This document shows positions 1-8,447 of a DNA stretch of 64,000 nt, in pieces (position 1 is the first letter of the stretch; each line of letters opens with the position of its first letter). The notes beneath the pieces are model-generated. The model was not told where the DNA came from and did no database searches. It saw only the letters and a list, made by a program, of their open reading frames with translations. The stretch is from Roseibacterium beibuensis (GTDB lineage Bacteria > Pseudomonadota > Alphaproteobacteria > Rhodobacterales > Rhodobacteraceae). The translations under genes were made by a program, and so were the position numbers. Location: assembly GCF_039542305.1 (NCBI RefSeq), contig NZ_BAABHW010000008.1:1-64000 (forward strand), written 5' to 3'.

Positions 1-28
1 CGTATTATGTGGAATTCCACATAATACG
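1..28. repeat. Perfect 28-bp palindrome at the window edge
   Basis: The first 28 bases are a perfect inverted repeat: CGTATTATGTGGAA is followed directly by its reverse complement, with an EcoRI-like GAATTC centre. Recognisable primase-family coding sequence starts immediately after it, at about 29. The palindrome may therefore be the end of an inserted element, a recombination site, or a junction that truncated the neighbouring gene. What lies to its left is not visible, so its nature cannot be settled here. Confidence 0.8.
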
Positions 29-865
29 GATGGTGCCACGGGCGAGCATGGCGATCTTCTCGATATCATCCGCGAGCGGACTGGGATCTCCCGCTTTCCC
101 GATCTTCTGGCCGAGGCCCGAGCGCATTTGGGCCGTCCGCAGCCGGTCCTCCCGGATGCGCCAGTGCCAAAGAAGGCCAAAGCCCCTGGTGGCACACCAG
201 CGGCGGCGGCGCGCCTTTTCGCAGCCTCGGTGCCGGTCGCAGGCACGCTTGCCGACACCTACCTCCGCTCCCGGGGCATCTCCCAAGGCGGCATGATCAG
301 TGCGCTTCGCTTCCACCCGAAGTGCTGGCATCGGGATGAAGGCCAGAGCCGCAGCATCCCCAGACCGGCGCTGATCGCTGCAGTTACCGATGGGGCAGGG
401 GCCTTGCAGGGCGTGCATCGCACCTGGCTTGCGCCTGACGGACAGGGGAAGGCGGCTGTCGAGACGCAGCGGCGTGCCATGGGTCACCTCCTCGGCAATG
501 CCGTCAGGCTGACCCCGTGTGACGACATCCTTGTGGTCGGCGAAGGCATCGAGACCATGCTGTCCCTGGTCGAGGCAGTGCCCGGCCTTCCCGTCTGGGC
601 GGCACTCTCGTCAGGTCACCTCGGAGCGGTCCTGCTGCCGGAGGCGGTGCAGCGCCTCTACATCGCCATCGACCGCGATCCGGCCGGGCAACGCGCGGCA
701 GAGAAGTTGAGCGCCAGAGTAACCGAGGTCGGGATTGCCGTGCGGGTTCTTGAACCGCGGCTCGGGGATTTCAATGATGATCTCCGGGCGTACGGCAAGG
801 AAGCGCTGCGCCAGCATCTGGCAGGGCAGATCGGGCCCGAGGATCGGCAACGCCTGTTGGGCTGA
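2..865 (+). CDS. Toprim-domain primase-like protein, 5' partial
   Basis: The reading frame is open from base 2 to the TGA at 863-865, so the true start is outside the window or has been lost at the palindrome. Family-like sequence begins with DGATGEHGDLLDIIRERTG, normally found well inside DUF7146/Toprim proteins, so the N-terminal zinc or primase part is missing. The C-terminal half has the Toprim signatures VVGEGIETMLSL (catalytic Glu) and YIAIDRDPAGQRAA (DxD acidic cluster). Such proteins are common on Rhodobacterales and rhizobial plasmids beside DUF2493 genes, as here. It probably acts in plasmid DNA priming or metabolism; whether the truncated form is functional is unknown. Confidence 0.75.
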   Translation, partial: VLCGIPHNTDGATGEHGDLLDIIRERTGISRFPDLLAEARAHLGRPQPVLPDAPVPKKAKAPGGTPAAAARLFAASVPVAGTLADTYLRSRGISQGGMISALRFHPKCWHRDEGQSRSIPRPALIAAVTDGAGALQGVHRTWLAPDGQGKAAVETQRRAMGHLLGNAVRLTPCDDILVVGEGIETMLSLVEAVPGLPVWAALSSGHLGAVLLPEAVQRLYIAIDRDPAGQRAAEKLSARVTEVGIAVRVLEPRLGDFNDDLRAYGKEALRQHLAGQIGPEDRQRLLG

Positions 866-1230
866 CTTGCATCGCGCAAGGGGCGGTCAGGGGACAGCGG
901 GGCAGGGGTCACGGATCCCTGTCATGGCTGTGGATTGTCGCCTTTTGCCTCTTCCCGGGCAATCTCATCCACCCGTCACCCACACGGCCTTCAAGAGATG
1001 GGCAGGCGGCCGTCAAAGGGGCCGCCCCTTCAAGGACGGGGGGCGACTGATTTCCGCCGGCGGCAGAGCCGCCTTTGCATCGCGAAACAAATCAGCCGCC
1101 CCCCGTCCTCCTCCACATGCGTTCCGGCCCCGAAGGCGGGGTGAAGGGGCGTCCCCCGTGACGGCTTCCGCAGCCCATGAAGGCCGCGCGGGTTGTCGCG
1201 CGGACGAGACTGGCCCGGAGGCAAGAACCG
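866..1230. other. Non-coding gap with a long inverted repeat
   Basis: This 365-base gap has no convincing gene. It holds a strong inverted repeat: arm 1034-1053 (GGACGGGGGGCGACTGATTT) pairs with arm 1089-1108, with one mismatch over 20 bp and a 35-base loop. The flanks also contain pieces that could extend the fold (GGGGCC/GGCCCC-like tracts near 1018-1030 and 1128-1150). It could be a transcript hairpin, an antisense RNA locus or a protein-binding site. The DUF2493 gene starts just downstream. Confidence 0.5.
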
Positions 1231-2163
1231 ATGATGATCCACACCCATGACGACGCGTATGAACCCGCCCACACCGCATCCCAGACCGCCCATGCGCTCG
1301 ACGAGCTGCAGCTCTATGGCTACCGCCCCTTTGACGAGCCCGATCCGCGCCCCATGCCCGATGGGCAGCGCCTCGCTGTCGCCGTCGCCGACATCTTCGA
1401 CGCCCTCGTCGCGACCCTGGAAGACACCCGCATGGAACCCGACCTCGAAGAGGTGCTCTGGGGCCAGGTCAACCTCTTCCACCGCGCGACGGCCCGGATC
1501 GAGCGGTCGCTCGATGAAAACGAACAGGCGCAGCGCCGCCTGCAGCGCGAGCAGGACGGCTCCGAGGTGAAATCCACCGAACTCGAGCGCCTGACGGCCG
1601 AAGGCCTGACGCTGATCGAACGTCGGAACTGCATGGACATGATGCGCGATCACGCCGCGACCGAGTTCGTCCATCACACGGGCTCGACCTGGCGCCCCCG
1701 CACCGGCTCGATGGTGAACCGCCAGCATTTGACCGCGGCGCTGATCGACAGCCGCGACTTTCTGGCCGCCAAGCGCCGCGCGGAGACCGAGGTGATGTTG
1801 CCCGCAGGCCCCAAGGTCGCCCTCACCGGTGGGACCGACTTCAACGATCACCGCCTGATCTGGGGAAAGCTCGACCAGGTCCGGACCAAGTATCCCGATA
1901 TGGTCCTTCTGCACGGAGGAAGCCCGAAAGGCGCGGAACTCATCGCCGCCAAATGGGCCGAGGCGAGGGGCGTGACGCAGGTCGCCTTCAAGCCCGACTG
2001 GACCAAGCATGCCAAGGCCGCCCCATTCAAGCGCAACGACGCCATGCTCGATGTGCTGCCGGTGGGTGTCCTCGTCTTCCCGGGCAATGGCATCCAGGAA
2101 AACCTCGCCGACAAAGCCAAGAAGCTCGGCATCCCGGTCATGAAGTTCGAGAAGGGGGCATGA
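1231..2163 (+). CDS. DUF2493 (YspA/SLOG-like) protein
   Basis: A 310-residue protein whose C-terminal third matches the DUF2493 family, a Rossmann-like member of the SLOG/YpsA superfamily predicted to bind nucleotides. Visible signatures are KVALTGGTDFNDHRLIW, VLLHGGSPKGAELIAAKWA and the final LGIPVMKF. The N-terminal two thirds is helical and acidic with no recognised domain. I chose ATG 1231 because GGAGG at 1217-1221 lies 9 bases upstream; an earlier in-frame codon at 1177 has no such site. This family usually sits beside Toprim/primase genes on alphaproteobacterial plasmids, as here. The biochemical role is unknown. Confidence 0.8.
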   Translation: MMIHTHDDAYEPAHTASQTAHALDELQLYGYRPFDEPDPRPMPDGQRLAVAVADIFDALVATLEDTRMEPDLEEVLWGQVNLFHRATARIERSLDENEQAQRRLQREQDGSEVKSTELERLTAEGLTLIERRNCMDMMRDHAATEFVHHTGSTWRPRTGSMVNRQHLTAALIDSRDFLAAKRRAETEVMLPAGPKVALTGGTDFNDHRLIWGKLDQVRTKYPDMVLLHGGSPKGAELIAAKWAEARGVTQVAFKPDWTKHAKAAPFKRNDAMLDVLPVGVLVFPGNGIQENLADKAKKLGIPVMKFEKGA

Positions 2164-2173
2164 GCCCCCTTTT
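2152..2173 (+). terminator. Intrinsic terminator overlapping the DUF2493 stop codon
   Basis: AAGGGGGC (2152-2159), loop ATGA, GCCCCCTT (2164-2171) and then further Ts form a GC-rich hairpin with a short T tract. The TGA stop lies in the loop. A second small hairpin, TTTCCCC-TCGC-GGGGAAA, follows at 2171-2188. Together they should insulate the defence island from upstream transcription. Confidence 0.65.
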
Positions 2174-2267
2174 CCCCTCGCGGGGAAATCGAGGTGGAAG
2201 CCTACTACGAGGGGTCACTGGTCATTTGACCTCACGATGATGATCTGTGTTTCGAAGACAAAAGCCA

Positions 2268-2296
2268 TTGATTGTGTCCACTCATGTGGATAGGGT
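2268..2296 (+). promoter_or_regulatory. Candidate promoter with operator dyad for the defence operon
   Basis: TTGATT (2268-2273) and TAGGGT (2291-2296) are separated by 17 bases and resemble a sigma70 promoter. The spacer contains the perfect dyad TCCAC-TCAT-GTGGA (2277-2290). A dyad filling the -35/-10 spacer is the expected placement for a repressor site. The WYL regulator encoded next is the natural candidate to bind it. Inferred from sequence only. Confidence 0.45.
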
Positions 2297-2358
2297 TTTC
2301 GTAGGCCCATAAAGTGGGTGTGCATAGTTTCCGTTCGCACTGATTGGGCCGGGAGACC

Positions 2359-3222
2359 ATGATGACTAATGCCGAGTCGGAACTGCGCTGGGGCGTCGAG
2401 CAACGCCTCGAGTTCATAGAGTTCCGCTTGTTCTGGGAGGGGCATGTGAATCGCAGTGATCTGATGGATCAGTTCGGGGTATCGGTGAACCAAGCGTCCA
2501 CCGACCTGAACCGCTACATCGGCTTCGCACCCGGCAACATGGTCTACGACAAGAGCGCGCGGACATATGTACGTGGCTCGAACTTCGAAGCTCGGTTCCT
2601 GGAGCCCAAGGCCAGCCGCTACTTAGCGCAGCTACGCTCGCTCGCCGACGGAGTCCTCGACCGCGAGGACTCCTGGATTGCCAACCTCCCGCCGTACGCA
2701 TCTGCCCCTATGCCTGTGCGCGGGGTCGATCCGTTGACGCTTCGTTCTGTCGTAGGAGCCATCCGCCGGTCCGAAGCAATCGAGGTGAGATACCAATCCC
2801 TGTCCCACCCGGAGCCAAGCTGGCGCTGGATCGCGCCTCACGCAATAGCCTTCGACGGCTTCCGCTGGCACACGCGAGCGTTCTGTTTTGCTGACAATTG
2901 TTTCAAGGATTTCCTGCTGTCCCGAATGCTCAAGATCCGCGGTTCGCGGGGCACCGACACGTCGGCCGTCGACGACAATGATTGGCACGCCGAGGTAACG
3001 CTGGAGATCGCCCCTCACCCCGACCTCTCGGATACGCAGGCGAAGGTCATCGCTCTGGACTACGGCATGCGCGGCGGCAAGGCGAAGATCAAGGTAAGAC
3101 GCGCGCTATTGTATTACGCGCTGAAGCGGCTTGGCCTAGATACCGATCCTTCAGTACGGAAGCCGCACGATCAGCAGATTGTGCTTTTGAATCCGGCCGA
3201 AGTGATGAGAGACGTTAGTTAA
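2359..3222 (+). CDS. WYL-domain transcriptional regulator (BrxR/CapW-like)
   Basis: About 287 residues. An N-terminal winged-helix segment (LEFIEFRLFWEGHVNRSDLMDQFGVSVNQASTDLNRY) is followed by a WYL-type domain (IRRSEAIEVRYQSL...WRWIAPHAIAFDGFRWHTRAFC) and a C-terminal extension. This matches the BrxR/CapW class of defence-island regulators, which are typically repressors acting on their own operon. ATG 2359 or ATG 2362 is the start; GGGAG at 2351-2355 fits 2362 slightly better. It ends four bases before sspA, so it is probably the first gene of the defence operon and controls it through the dyad at 2277-2290. The ligand of the WYL domain is unknown. Confidence 0.85.
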   Translation: MMTNAESELRWGVEQRLEFIEFRLFWEGHVNRSDLMDQFGVSVNQASTDLNRYIGFAPGNMVYDKSARTYVRGSNFEARFLEPKASRYLAQLRSLADGVLDREDSWIANLPPYASAPMPVRGVDPLTLRSVVGAIRRSEAIEVRYQSLSHPEPSWRWIAPHAIAFDGFRWHTRAFCFADNCFKDFLLSRMLKIRGSRGTDTSAVDDNDWHAEVTLEIAPHPDLSDTQAKVIALDYGMRGGKAKIKVRRALLYYALKRLGLDTDPSVRKPHDQQIVLLNPAEVMRDVS

Positions 3223-3226
3223 ACAG

Positions 3227-4372
3227 ATGCATTCCCAAATAGTCTACCTCGACAATAACGCTACTACTCGACCATTCCCAGAGGTCGTAGCCGCCGTAAC
3301 TCGGTCGCTCGAAAGTGACTGGGCTAATCCGTCGAGCCCGCACGGATTTGGACAGGCCGCAGCACGGACAGTGGCGTTATCCCGTGAACAAGTGGCACGA
3401 CTGCTCGGAGTGCGTGCAGAGCAAGTGGTTTTTACTTCCGGTGCTACTGAAGCTAACGAGGCAGTGTTGCGTTATCACGCGACACTCGGAGCGACGCTTA
3501 TTACCTCGACGGCAGAGCACCCAGCTGTGGCAGGATTTTATTTTCGACACATGCCACAGAAAGTCAGAACAGTTCCTCTGGACAAATCCGGGCGCTGGCG
3601 ACTGGATGCACTTGAGTCAGTTCTAGAGGCCGTTAGCGGGCCTAAACTGATAGCTTTCGCTTGGGCCAATGGCGAAACGGGTGTTCTTCAGGATCTGACT
3701 GCAATCAAGCTCATGGCACACAAATATTGCGCCGTTTGTCTGATTGACGCCTCACAAGCGGTGGGGCGGGTTGTTTTTGAAGCGGATAGCGTATCTTATT
3801 TTACTTTTTCAGGTCACAAGCTGCACGGGCCGAAGGGTATTGGAATTTTGATACAGCCGGGAACAGTGCCGCAAGTAGAGGTTTTAATAGGTGGCGGGCA
3901 AGAGCGTGGTTTGCGAGGCGGTACATTAAACGTATCAGGTATCGTTGGTCTCGGCGTCGCGTGCGAACTCCGAAAGCGGAACCTAGAGAGCGCTATTGCT
4001 CGCATGGGCAGACTGCGCGACAGCTTTGAGAAGCAAGTTATTGCTGCAATCCCCGACGTCCGTGTGAATGGCTCGGATACGCAGCGGGTTCCTAACACTG
4101 CTAGTCTTACGATTCAGGGTGTGGATGGCATGGCACTTGTGGCTCGCCTCGAGGCGCGTGGCATCATTTGCTCGCAGGTTTCGGCATGCTCCTCGGGGCA
4201 GCCAGAGCCGTCACGCACACTACTTGCGATGGGCCTGTCAAGAGACGATGCCTATTCAAGCCTCCGAATAGCTTTTGCCGTTGACACAAAAGAAGATGAC
4301 GTCGACTTCGCAGCACAAACAATGGTGGAAGAGGCGCTGTTTCTTCGGGAGATGATGGGTGGGCTTGTATGA
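3227..4372 (+). CDS. sspA: SspA/DndA-like cysteine desulfurase
   Basis: A 381-residue PLP-dependent cysteine desulfurase of the IscS/NifS fold. It should take sulfur from L-cysteine as a protein persulfide and pass it to the SspD-like protein for DNA phosphorothioation. It opens with YLDNNATTRP; the PLP lysine is K198 in SGHKLHGPKG, and the mobile-loop cysteine is C321 in SACSSGQPEPSR. The length is normal for the family. The stop overlaps sspB by 4 bases (ATGA). A housekeeping IscS is unlikely here because no Fe-S assembly gene is near and sspBCD follow directly. The gene is visibly more AT-rich than sspC downstream, which suggests a mosaic origin. Confidence 0.88.
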   Translation: MHSQIVYLDNNATTRPFPEVVAAVTRSLESDWANPSSPHGFGQAAARTVALSREQVARLLGVRAEQVVFTSGATEANEAVLRYHATLGATLITSTAEHPAVAGFYFRHMPQKVRTVPLDKSGRWRLDALESVLEAVSGPKLIAFAWANGETGVLQDLTAIKLMAHKYCAVCLIDASQAVGRVVFEADSVSYFTFSGHKLHGPKGIGILIQPGTVPQVEVLIGGGQERGLRGGTLNVSGIVGLGVACELRKRNLESAIARMGRLRDSFEKQVIAAIPDVRVNGSDTQRVPNTASLTIQGVDGMALVARLEARGIICSQVSACSSGQPEPSRTLLAMGLSRDDAYSSLRIAFAVDTKEDDVDFAAQTMVEEALFLREMMGGLV

Positions 4373-5271
4373 AGCTTGGCGGACATGAAACCTTCTATCC
4401 GAGGCCAGGCTGGTTGACGAAGGGCCTCCTTCACCTGCGAGCAGGCGGTATAGGCGTGTTTTCGGCACCCGAGACAGCGGACCAGCTTGGAGTCGGGCGC
4501 AACATGGCTAAATCAATTGGCTGGTGGTTGCATGCGACGGGCCTCGCGACACGGTCGAGCAGGAACAGTCCGCTAGAGCCCACGCCCCTCGGCGCCATAT
4601 TGGCAGAGTATGATCCTTACATGGTTCGGCTGGGTACTTGGTGGCTGGTGCATGCCAGCGCAATGACTTGTGGAGCCGAGACGTCGCTGCCTTGGTTTTT
4701 CTCGCCGCGTCGACCAGAGCGCTGCAACCGGACAGTATTGGCTGAGGCACTGATGCGCGATCTCTCGCCGAAACGAGGAAAGGCACCAGCTGTAAAGACG
4801 GTGCAACGCGAGGTCGCTGCTGTGATGCAGGCCTACGCCGTACCGGTGCCACGTTCGCGTAGTGATCCAGAAGACAATCTAGGTTCACCATTTCACCGGC
4901 TTGATCTGTGGCGACATCTCTACGGGACGGACCGTTTCGAGCGATCGGAAACGACGCCCATCCCGCCGGAGGCACTTGGGCTCGTCCTTTCGGCGCTCGG
5001 GATGAGCCAACCCTCCGCCACTTTGCGTGAGGGGATTTTGCAGGACATCACGATCGGCAGCGCGCCGATGACACGGGCTGGGGCGATGTTGGGTCGGTCA
5101 CGCGAAGCGCTCTTGGATATTGCCGCAGCAAGTGAACGGGAACTGGGGCCCGAGGTACTGCGGGTGCGGACACTGGCCGGAGAACGCTATGTTTCGCTGC
5201 CGAGTGCGGCTGCCGCGACCTGGGCGCGGCGCTTCTATGACCGCGTTGGCGCAGCCCGGGAGGCGGCATGA
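4369..5271 (+). CDS. sspB: SspB-like DUF4007 protein
   Basis: A 300-residue protein starting MKLGGHETFYPRPGWLTKGL, the hallmark opening of DUF4007. In SspABCD systems the SspB protein carries this domain and is reported to nick DNA during single-strand phosphorothioate insertion. The middle (IGWWLHATGL, near residues 46-55) looks like a winged-helix recognition segment, and helical repeats follow. It overlaps sspA and sspC by 4 bases each, so translation of all three is probably coupled. I cannot point to catalytic residues by eye; the assignment rests on the opening motif and the gene order. Confidence 0.82.
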   Translation: MKLGGHETFYPRPGWLTKGLLHLRAGGIGVFSAPETADQLGVGRNMAKSIGWWLHATGLATRSSRNSPLEPTPLGAILAEYDPYMVRLGTWWLVHASAMTCGAETSLPWFFSPRRPERCNRTVLAEALMRDLSPKRGKAPAVKTVQREVAAVMQAYAVPVPRSRSDPEDNLGSPFHRLDLWRHLYGTDRFERSETTPIPPEALGLVLSALGMSQPSATLREGILQDITIGSAPMTRAGAMLGRSREALLDIAAASERELGPEVLRVRTLAGERYVSLPSAAAATWARRFYDRVGAAREAA

Positions 5272-8200
5272 ACCTCTTGCGCTCAATCAACATCGCGGAT
5301 GACCGCGCGCGGGCAGAGGTGATCGCCGCATACCGTCCCACGCGCAAGACCCTACAGGTGGTACGCGCTGTCTGCGGACTTGAACGGAGCTCGGCCACTA
5401 ATGTGGTCGCACCCTATGGCGCGGGAAAATCGCTTGCCGCGCTTGCGGGGATCACCCTTCTTGCTGGCGATCCGACTATGGCCCGGCAACTGCGCGCGCG
5501 CATCGCTGCAGTTGACCCGGCTTTGGGCTCAGTCGAGACCCACGGGTCGACGCTACTCCTGCTGCTGCATGGCGCCTGCCCCGACCTAGCTGCGGAGCTT
5601 GCCGAGCGGGCGGAAGTGGAAGCAGGCCCGCTCTCCAAGGTTCTTGCGGCAATCCTCCGCCTTGCCCGCCGGAACGGCATGGCGCAGATCGCTATCGTTT
5701 GGGACGAGTTCGGCCAGCATCTCGAAACCCTTGTGCGCGAGGGCCGTCCAGAGGACCTGCTGGCGGTGCAGGATCTGGCGGAATGGGCGGTGCGACGGAC
5801 CGAGCCTCGGGTGACGCTGACAACCCTCATGCACCAAGGGGTCTACCATTACACCCGACGTGCATCGGACACGGCACAATCAGCGTGGAGAAAGATCGAG
5901 GGGCGATTTGAAACGCTCAGCTTGATCGACGATGGCGTCGACGCGATGGAGATGCTGGCTGAGGCGCTTGACGAGCGGCGCGACACGCCTGATGCAGCTG
6001 CCATTGCCCGCGCCCGAGCCGCTGGCTTCTTTGCCGATATTACCGACGACGCAAGGCTGTCCGACATCCTCTCCCGCACTGCGCCGCTGACACCGGCAGC
6101 GCTTCAGATTCTGCCAAGCCTCGCCGCGCAGGTGGCTCAGGCCGAACGGACGATGTTCCGCTACCTTGCTGATGTGGTGGCGGCGGCCGAGCCTGGGACA
6201 GCTCTAGGCGTTGATGCGCTCTACGACTTCTTCGCCCCCGCGATGCGCTCCGACACAGGACCAGGTGGCACCCACCGCCGCTTTGTCGAGACAGAGACAG
6301 CGCTGTCACGCGCCGAAACAGATCTAGAACGGAGGGTGATAAAGACCGCGGCGTTACTGCAACTTGGCCGCAGCGCGGAGCGGCTGAAGCTGCCGCACGC
6401 GCGGCTGGTCTATGCTGTGGCGGAGGGTAGCCCAACGACGTCAGAGGCCGTCGATGCCGCAATCGAAGCGCTGGTGGCGCGCAAACTGCTCCTCCATCGC
6501 CGCAGGGTAGACGACATTTCGGTCTGGCATGGCGCTGACATCGACCTTGGTCAGATGGTCGCTGAGGAGGCCACTCGATTGGCGATGGAAAGCGACCCGG
6601 TGGAGTCGCTGGAACGGATGTTCCCGCCAGATGCCTATACTGCGCCACCTTACAACCACGCCCGAGGTATTACCCGCTTCGCTCGGGCCCGCTTCGTGCG
6701 CGAAGGCGACCTGATCTCGGCTCCAGGCTTGGAGGTACTCCGGGCTCATGCCGATGGCGAGGATGCGCTTGTGGCGCTAGTCATCGACGCTACTGCAGAC
6801 CGGTCGGACCTCATGGAGCTTGCCCGCGCCCTTCCGCCCCACCTAATCTTGGCACTGCCCCGCCGTTCCGCCGAGGTTGGCCCAATTCTCGCTGACCTCC
6901 TCGCAATGGAGGCGCTGTTAGACCGCCACGAGCTTCTTGCCACCGACCCGCTAGTGGAGCGCGAGCTTCAGGAACTGAAGTCCGAGGCCGAGGCAGCACT
7001 GCGTCAGAGCCTCGAACGCCTGATGAACCCCGACCGTGGCGAAGTTGTCTGGTTGTCTGGGCCGGCGATTCACAGGTTCGCCGAGAGCGGCACGTCAGGC
7101 GAGATCCTTTCGCGCCTGTTCGAGGAGCGCTTCCCCTATACTCCGCGGATCGCCAACGAGCAGGTTGTCCGGCGCAGAGTCTCGGCAGTAACTCGCTCGG
7201 CCCGCAAACGCTGCATGCTTGCGATCATCGAACGCACTGGTATCCGTGCGCTCGGCTACGAAGGCGCCACATCCGCCGACGCCTCGATCTACCGCACGGT
7301 CTTCGAGCACACCGGCCTCTATGGCTGCATCAACGGCGCTTGGCGGTGGCGGATGCCTTCCGAATTAGATGATCTCTCGATGAGGCATGTATGGTCAGAG
7401 ATCGAGGGATTCTTTGCCCAACCATCTGAACGACTCAAGAGTGTAGAGGACCTCATCGACCGGCTGACAGCCCCACCAATCGGGCTGCGGGAAGGTGTGC
7501 TGCCACTCCTGTTGACGGCAGGTATGATTGCGTTCGGAAGAGCGTTGGCGTTGCGGGAACTCGTCGATGGCCGCGCGAGGTATGTGGACGACATCCAGCC
7601 AAGCCTGATTGAAAAGATGTGCGAGGAACCAAAGCGGTTCGAACTGGAAGTGCCGACTCTGACGTCAGGGCAATCAAGCAATCTCAAGAAGATGATCCGG
7701 TGTCTAGTCGGAGACCTTGACCCGCAGGAGCCAGACCTGCTGCGAGGGCTTTACGATGCCTTACTGGAATGGCGAAGTGGACTTCCGCCTACGGCCCTCA
7801 GCACAAAAGGCTTGGGCGAGAATGCGGATCTGCTCCAGCCTCTCTTGCGCAAGAAGTCTTTCGACCCCGTCAACTTCCTATTCCGAGAACTGCCGCAGGT
7901 GCTCGGAGAGCCAGCCCTGAACGCAGAGACGATTGAAGTATTTGCTACAGCTGTACGCCAGATCGAAGGTGTATCATCGGCCTTTGCTGACCAAGCAATT
8001 GACGTCGCTGCAGCGATTTTTAGCCGCCGGCTCAGGGGCAGCCCGCGCTCTCTTCTCGATGCGGCCTCGGAGTGGGCGGCCTGCGTTCCACTGGGAGACG
8101 AAGAGGTGCGCGCCCTTGATCATGAAGCTAGGGGCGTACTCGCACGTGCGCGCAGCTCCAGCAACTCCCCCAGGGGCGCGCGAGGTTTCGTAACTCAGTT

Positions 8201-8447
8201 GAGCGGCATTCTATGCGGAGAGGGCTTCGAAGCATGGGATGACCGGACGGCTGACCTCTTTCGCGCTCGGCTCGAGGAGGCACTTGTGCGGATTGAAGAA
8301 GCGGTGCTTGAGCGCGCGGACGGCAGCGACGCATTCGAGCCTTTTTTGCGCAACAAGCTGGCGACAATTTTTGATGTTTACGATGCAAAAATCGGTCGTG
8401 CGCGTCTGATCAAATACTTGGATGAGATATACAGGGGAACGTCATGA
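5268..8447 (+). CDS. sspC: SspC-like large P-loop ATPase
   Basis: A 1059-residue protein with an N-terminal P-loop module: Walker A APYGAGKS at residues 48-55 and Walker B IAIVWDEFGQH near 141-151. The remainder is long and helical with no enzyme motif I recognise. In SspABCD systems SspC is the ATPase that powers or gates sulfur insertion. BrxC/PglY of BREX systems is a distant look-alike, but no PglZ, PglX or BrxL is present, while SspA, SspB and SspD genes abut on both sides with 4-base overlaps. The product is cytoplasmic, with no signal or membrane segment. Confidence 0.8.
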   Translation: MNLLRSINIADDRARAEVIAAYRPTRKTLQVVRAVCGLERSSATNVVAPYGAGKSLAALAGITLLAGDPTMARQLRARIAAVDPALGSVETHGSTLLLLLHGACPDLAAELAERAEVEAGPLSKVLAAILRLARRNGMAQIAIVWDEFGQHLETLVREGRPEDLLAVQDLAEWAVRRTEPRVTLTTLMHQGVYHYTRRASDTAQSAWRKIEGRFETLSLIDDGVDAMEMLAEALDERRDTPDAAAIARARAAGFFADITDDARLSDILSRTAPLTPAALQILPSLAAQVAQAERTMFRYLADVVAAAEPGTALGVDALYDFFAPAMRSDTGPGGTHRRFVETETALSRAETDLERRVIKTAALLQLGRSAERLKLPHARLVYAVAEGSPTTSEAVDAAIEALVARKLLLHRRRVDDISVWHGADIDLGQMVAEEATRLAMESDPVESLERMFPPDAYTAPPYNHARGITRFARARFVREGDLISAPGLEVLRAHADGEDALVALVIDATADRSDLMELARALPPHLILALPRRSAEVGPILADLLAMEALLDRHELLATDPLVERELQELKSEAEAALRQSLERLMNPDRGEVVWLSGPAIHRFAESGTSGEILSRLFEERFPYTPRIANEQVVRRRVSAVTRSARKRCMLAIIERTGIRALGYEGATSADASIYRTVFEHTGLYGCINGAWRWRMPSELDDLSMRHVWSEIEGFFAQPSERLKSVEDLIDRLTAPPIGLREGVLPLLLTAGMIAFGRALALRELVDGRARYVDDIQPSLIEKMCEEPKRFELEVPTLTSGQSSNLKKMIRCLVGDLDPQEPDLLRGLYDALLEWRSGLPPTALSTKGLGENADLLQPLLRKKSFDPVNFLFRELPQVLGEPALNAETIEVFATAVRQIEGVSSAFADQAIDVAAAIFSRRLRGSPRSLLDAASEWAACVPLGDEEVRALDHEARGVLARARSSSNSPRGARGFVTQLSGILCGEGFEAWDDRTADLFRARLEEALVRIEEAVLERADGSDAFEPFLRNKLATIFDVYDAKIGRARLIKYLDEIYRGTS

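Noticed and set aside
3227..4372. Housekeeping IscS or SufS
   Set aside because: No IscU, SufE or other Fe-S assembly gene is near, and the gene overlaps sspB.
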